Shown here one piece after another: positions 49,545 to 50,761 of a stretch of 50,761 nt of DNA. The stretch is taken from positions 3,867 to 54,627 of the forward strand of contig JAJZSN010000005.1 of NCBI GenBank assembly GCA_021849745.1. Direction: 5' to 3'. Positions within the stretch are counted from its first letter, which is position 1, and the number at the start of each line of letters is the position of its first letter. The stretch is from Bacillota bacterium. Its GTDB lineage: Bacteria > Bacillota > GCA-003054495 > Carboxydocellales > JAJZSN01. Below the pieces are notes generated by a model, which was given only the letters and a program-made list of their open reading frames with translations, had not been told where the DNA came from and ran no database searches. The translations under genes and the position numbers were made by a program.

Positions 49545-50761
49545 ATGCGAGCTTCAGAGTTAAACATGAAGGAACTTCTTAAATTCTCACCTGAACAGGG
49601 CAAAATCTTCTTAAAAGACTCCCGAGTTATCGTTTTTGATACTGCGGCCCTAGGCAAGCTTCGTAAAGATTTAATTGATACCCTAGGTCTGGACAGGGCA
49701 AAGGGATTTCTCATCCGGTATGGCTGGTCATGTGGTTATGAGGCGGCAATGAGTATTAAGGAACAGTTTCAATGGGACAATGAGCTGGAGTGGATATATG
49801 CCGGACCCACTATGCATACTCTTGAAGGTTTTGTCGCAGTTAAACCAAAGGTTATTGATATTGATCGTGAAAAAGGTACCTGGCTGTTAAGTGGTATGTG
49901 GGATAACTCCTTTGAGGCTGAGCAACACATACTGCACTTTGGCAACCACAATGAGCCGGTATGCTGGATGCTGGTGGGTTATGCGGGTGGTTATGGTTCG
50001 GCCTATCTTGGGAAAAAGGTTATTTATAAAGAAATAAACTGTGTCGGTAAAGGTGATGAAAGGTGTTCTTTTATCGGCAAAACCCTTGAAGAGTGGGGTG
50101 ATGAAATAAGTTCTGAACTACCCTATTATGAAATTAGTAAAATCAGCGAGGAACTGGAAGCTGCTCATCGCCGTATCAAGGCTCAAAACAGGATACTGGA
50201 ACAAGCGGTAACCGTCCACGAACAGCTAACCCAATGCATATTGCAGGGTAAAGGTGTCGAAGACATTACTTCAAACCTCGCTGAGCTGATGAAATGTACT
50301 GTAATTTGGGAAAATCGTGATTTGGTGCCTCAATTTACTTTTTCAAAGCAACCTACCGAGGAAGAATTATTGAGGCCTTACCTAAGTATATTGACTAGCT
50401 CTTCCTTTAAAACATCTTCAAAAAATTATTTAAAACAAAAGCGTCCTTTCCAGATAGTTGACGAATATCCGGATTTCCATATCTACCGCTTGGTTTCACC
50501 CTTAATAGTCGGTAATGAATTACAGGGCCTCATATCTTTACTTCGCACAGGCTATGCTTTCCGGGAATTGGAGACTATTGCTTTGGAACATGCTGCTAGC
50601 GTCTTTGCTTTGGCAATTCTAGAAGAAATTAAAATTGCAGAGGTTGAAAGGCGATTAAAGGGAGATTTTGTTGATGACTTACTTTCAGGAAACTTTTCTG
50701 ATAGAAAATCGATTATAAACCGGGCCCTTGGACTACAATATGATATTACCCTAGATCGGAA
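49545..50761 (+). CDS. XylR_N-V4R transcriptional regulator of PucR/CdaR type, 3' end outside window
   Basis: Open to the last base; 405 codons are visible. It starts at ATG 49545 with GGAGG 8 nt upstream. Residues of about 10-105 are an activator XylR N-terminal (aromatic-binding) domain, followed by a V4R domain (about 125-190, with GYAGGYGSAYLGK, then CVGKGDERCSF, where the cysteines sit). After a coiled coil (KISEELEAAHRRIKAQN) comes a GAF-like region, and near the end ERRLKGDFVDDLLSGNFSD is the start of a PucR/CdaR segment. A helix-turn-helix would be expected beyond the window. It is divergent from the AOR-ADH unit, so it probably controls that unit in response to an aromatic or related ligand. 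Confidence 0.85.
   Translation, partial: MRASELNMKELLKFSPEQGKIFLKDSRVIVFDTAALGKLRKDLIDTLGLDRAKGFLIRYGWSCGYEAAMSIKEQFQWDNELEWIYAGPTMHTLEGFVAVKPKVIDIDREKGTWLLSGMWDNSFEAEQHILHFGNHNEPVCWMLVGYAGGYGSAYLGKKVIYKEINCVGKGDERCSFIGKTLEEWGDEISSELPYYEISKISEELEAAHRRIKAQNRILEQAVTVHEQLTQCILQGKGVEDITSNLAELMKCTVIWENRDLVPQFTFSKQPTEEELLRPYLSILTSSSFKTSSKNYLKQKRPFQIVDEYPDFHIYRLVSPLIVGNELQGLISLLRTGYAFRELETIALEHAASVFALAILEEIKIAEVERRLKGDFVDDLLSGNFSDRKSIINRALGLQYDITLDR

Overview
The window looks like chromosomal DNA of an anaerobic, endospore-forming Firmicute, most likely a Peptococcaceae / Desulfotomaculum-Desulforamulus-type bacterium. The evidence is indirect: strong GGAGG ribosome binding sites, many TTG and GTG starts, an alpha/beta small acid-soluble spore protein, a SpoVB-like flippase, and anaerobic redox genes (HdrA, an MvhD-type subunit, the CO dehydrogenase maturation ATPase CooC, FdhD, a tungsten-type aldehyde:ferredoxin oxidoreductase). 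The genus is an inference. I see no rRNA, tRNA, prophage, transposase or CRISPR array.

Layout. 1-1541: 3' end of a heterodisulfide-reductase-type operon (hdrA end plus MvhD-like subunit). 1583-2442: two small membrane proteins, ending in an exceptionally long perfect hairpin. 2510-6082: self-contained efflux operon (TetR regulator, HlyD lipoprotein, ABC ATPase, ABC-2 permease) behind a palindromic operator. 6145-7389: a radical SAM protein, a truncated gene remnant and heptamer-rich intergenic repeats. 7390-11186: sbcD-sbcC. 11309-15341: two TPR proteins, a lipoprotein and, convergently, a DUF2225 protein. 15510-18435: tightly overlapping queuosine-precursor operon queD-queC-DUF366-queE-folE. 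18507-21596: membrane pseudokinase, surE, spore protein, small membrane protein. 21601-25788: SpoVB-like flippase, a thioredoxin-fold lipoprotein lacking its redox cysteines, an acetyltransferase whose 3' end overlaps an MFS gene, and ribosomal protein L31. 25911-29066: EF-G-like GTPase and ddl. 29288-32473: cooC and a molybdenum-cofactor / formate-dehydrogenase maturation operon (small membrane protein, glutaredoxin-like, mobA, fdhD, mobB). 32494-37304: degenerate JAMM-domain membrane protein, thiE-like gene, HEPN-domain protein, a 54-residue cysteine-rich protein and a patatin phospholipase. 37391-41583: membrane protein, a broken ECF sigma factor beside an intact anti-sigma gene, and an ABC transporter. 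41771-43832: acetyltransferase, small membrane peptide, and a gene pair (unknown 146-residue protein plus flavodoxin-ferredoxin protein) whose promoter contains a LexA/DinR-type box. 43891-45936: thioredoxin-domain YyaL-family protein. 46144-50761: AOR-alcohol dehydrogenase operon divergent from a XylR_N-V4R-PucR-type regulator cut by the window end.

How the genes work together. Wood-Ljungdahl/formate and flavin-bifurcation accessory functions (Hdr, CooC, FdhD, MobA/MobB) are consistent with a low-potential ferredoxin economy. The AOR-ADH pair would connect reduced ferredoxin and NAD(P)H to acid/aldehyde/alcohol interconversion. The points most worth following are the LexA-box gene pair at 42482-43832, the microhomology deletion in the sigma gene at 38560, the three-arm leader in front of the patatin gene, and several proteins that keep a fold but have lost catalytic residues (pseudokinase, SxxS thioredoxin-like, zinc-less JAMM). 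Function and start calls come from reading the sequence by eye; no database search was run.
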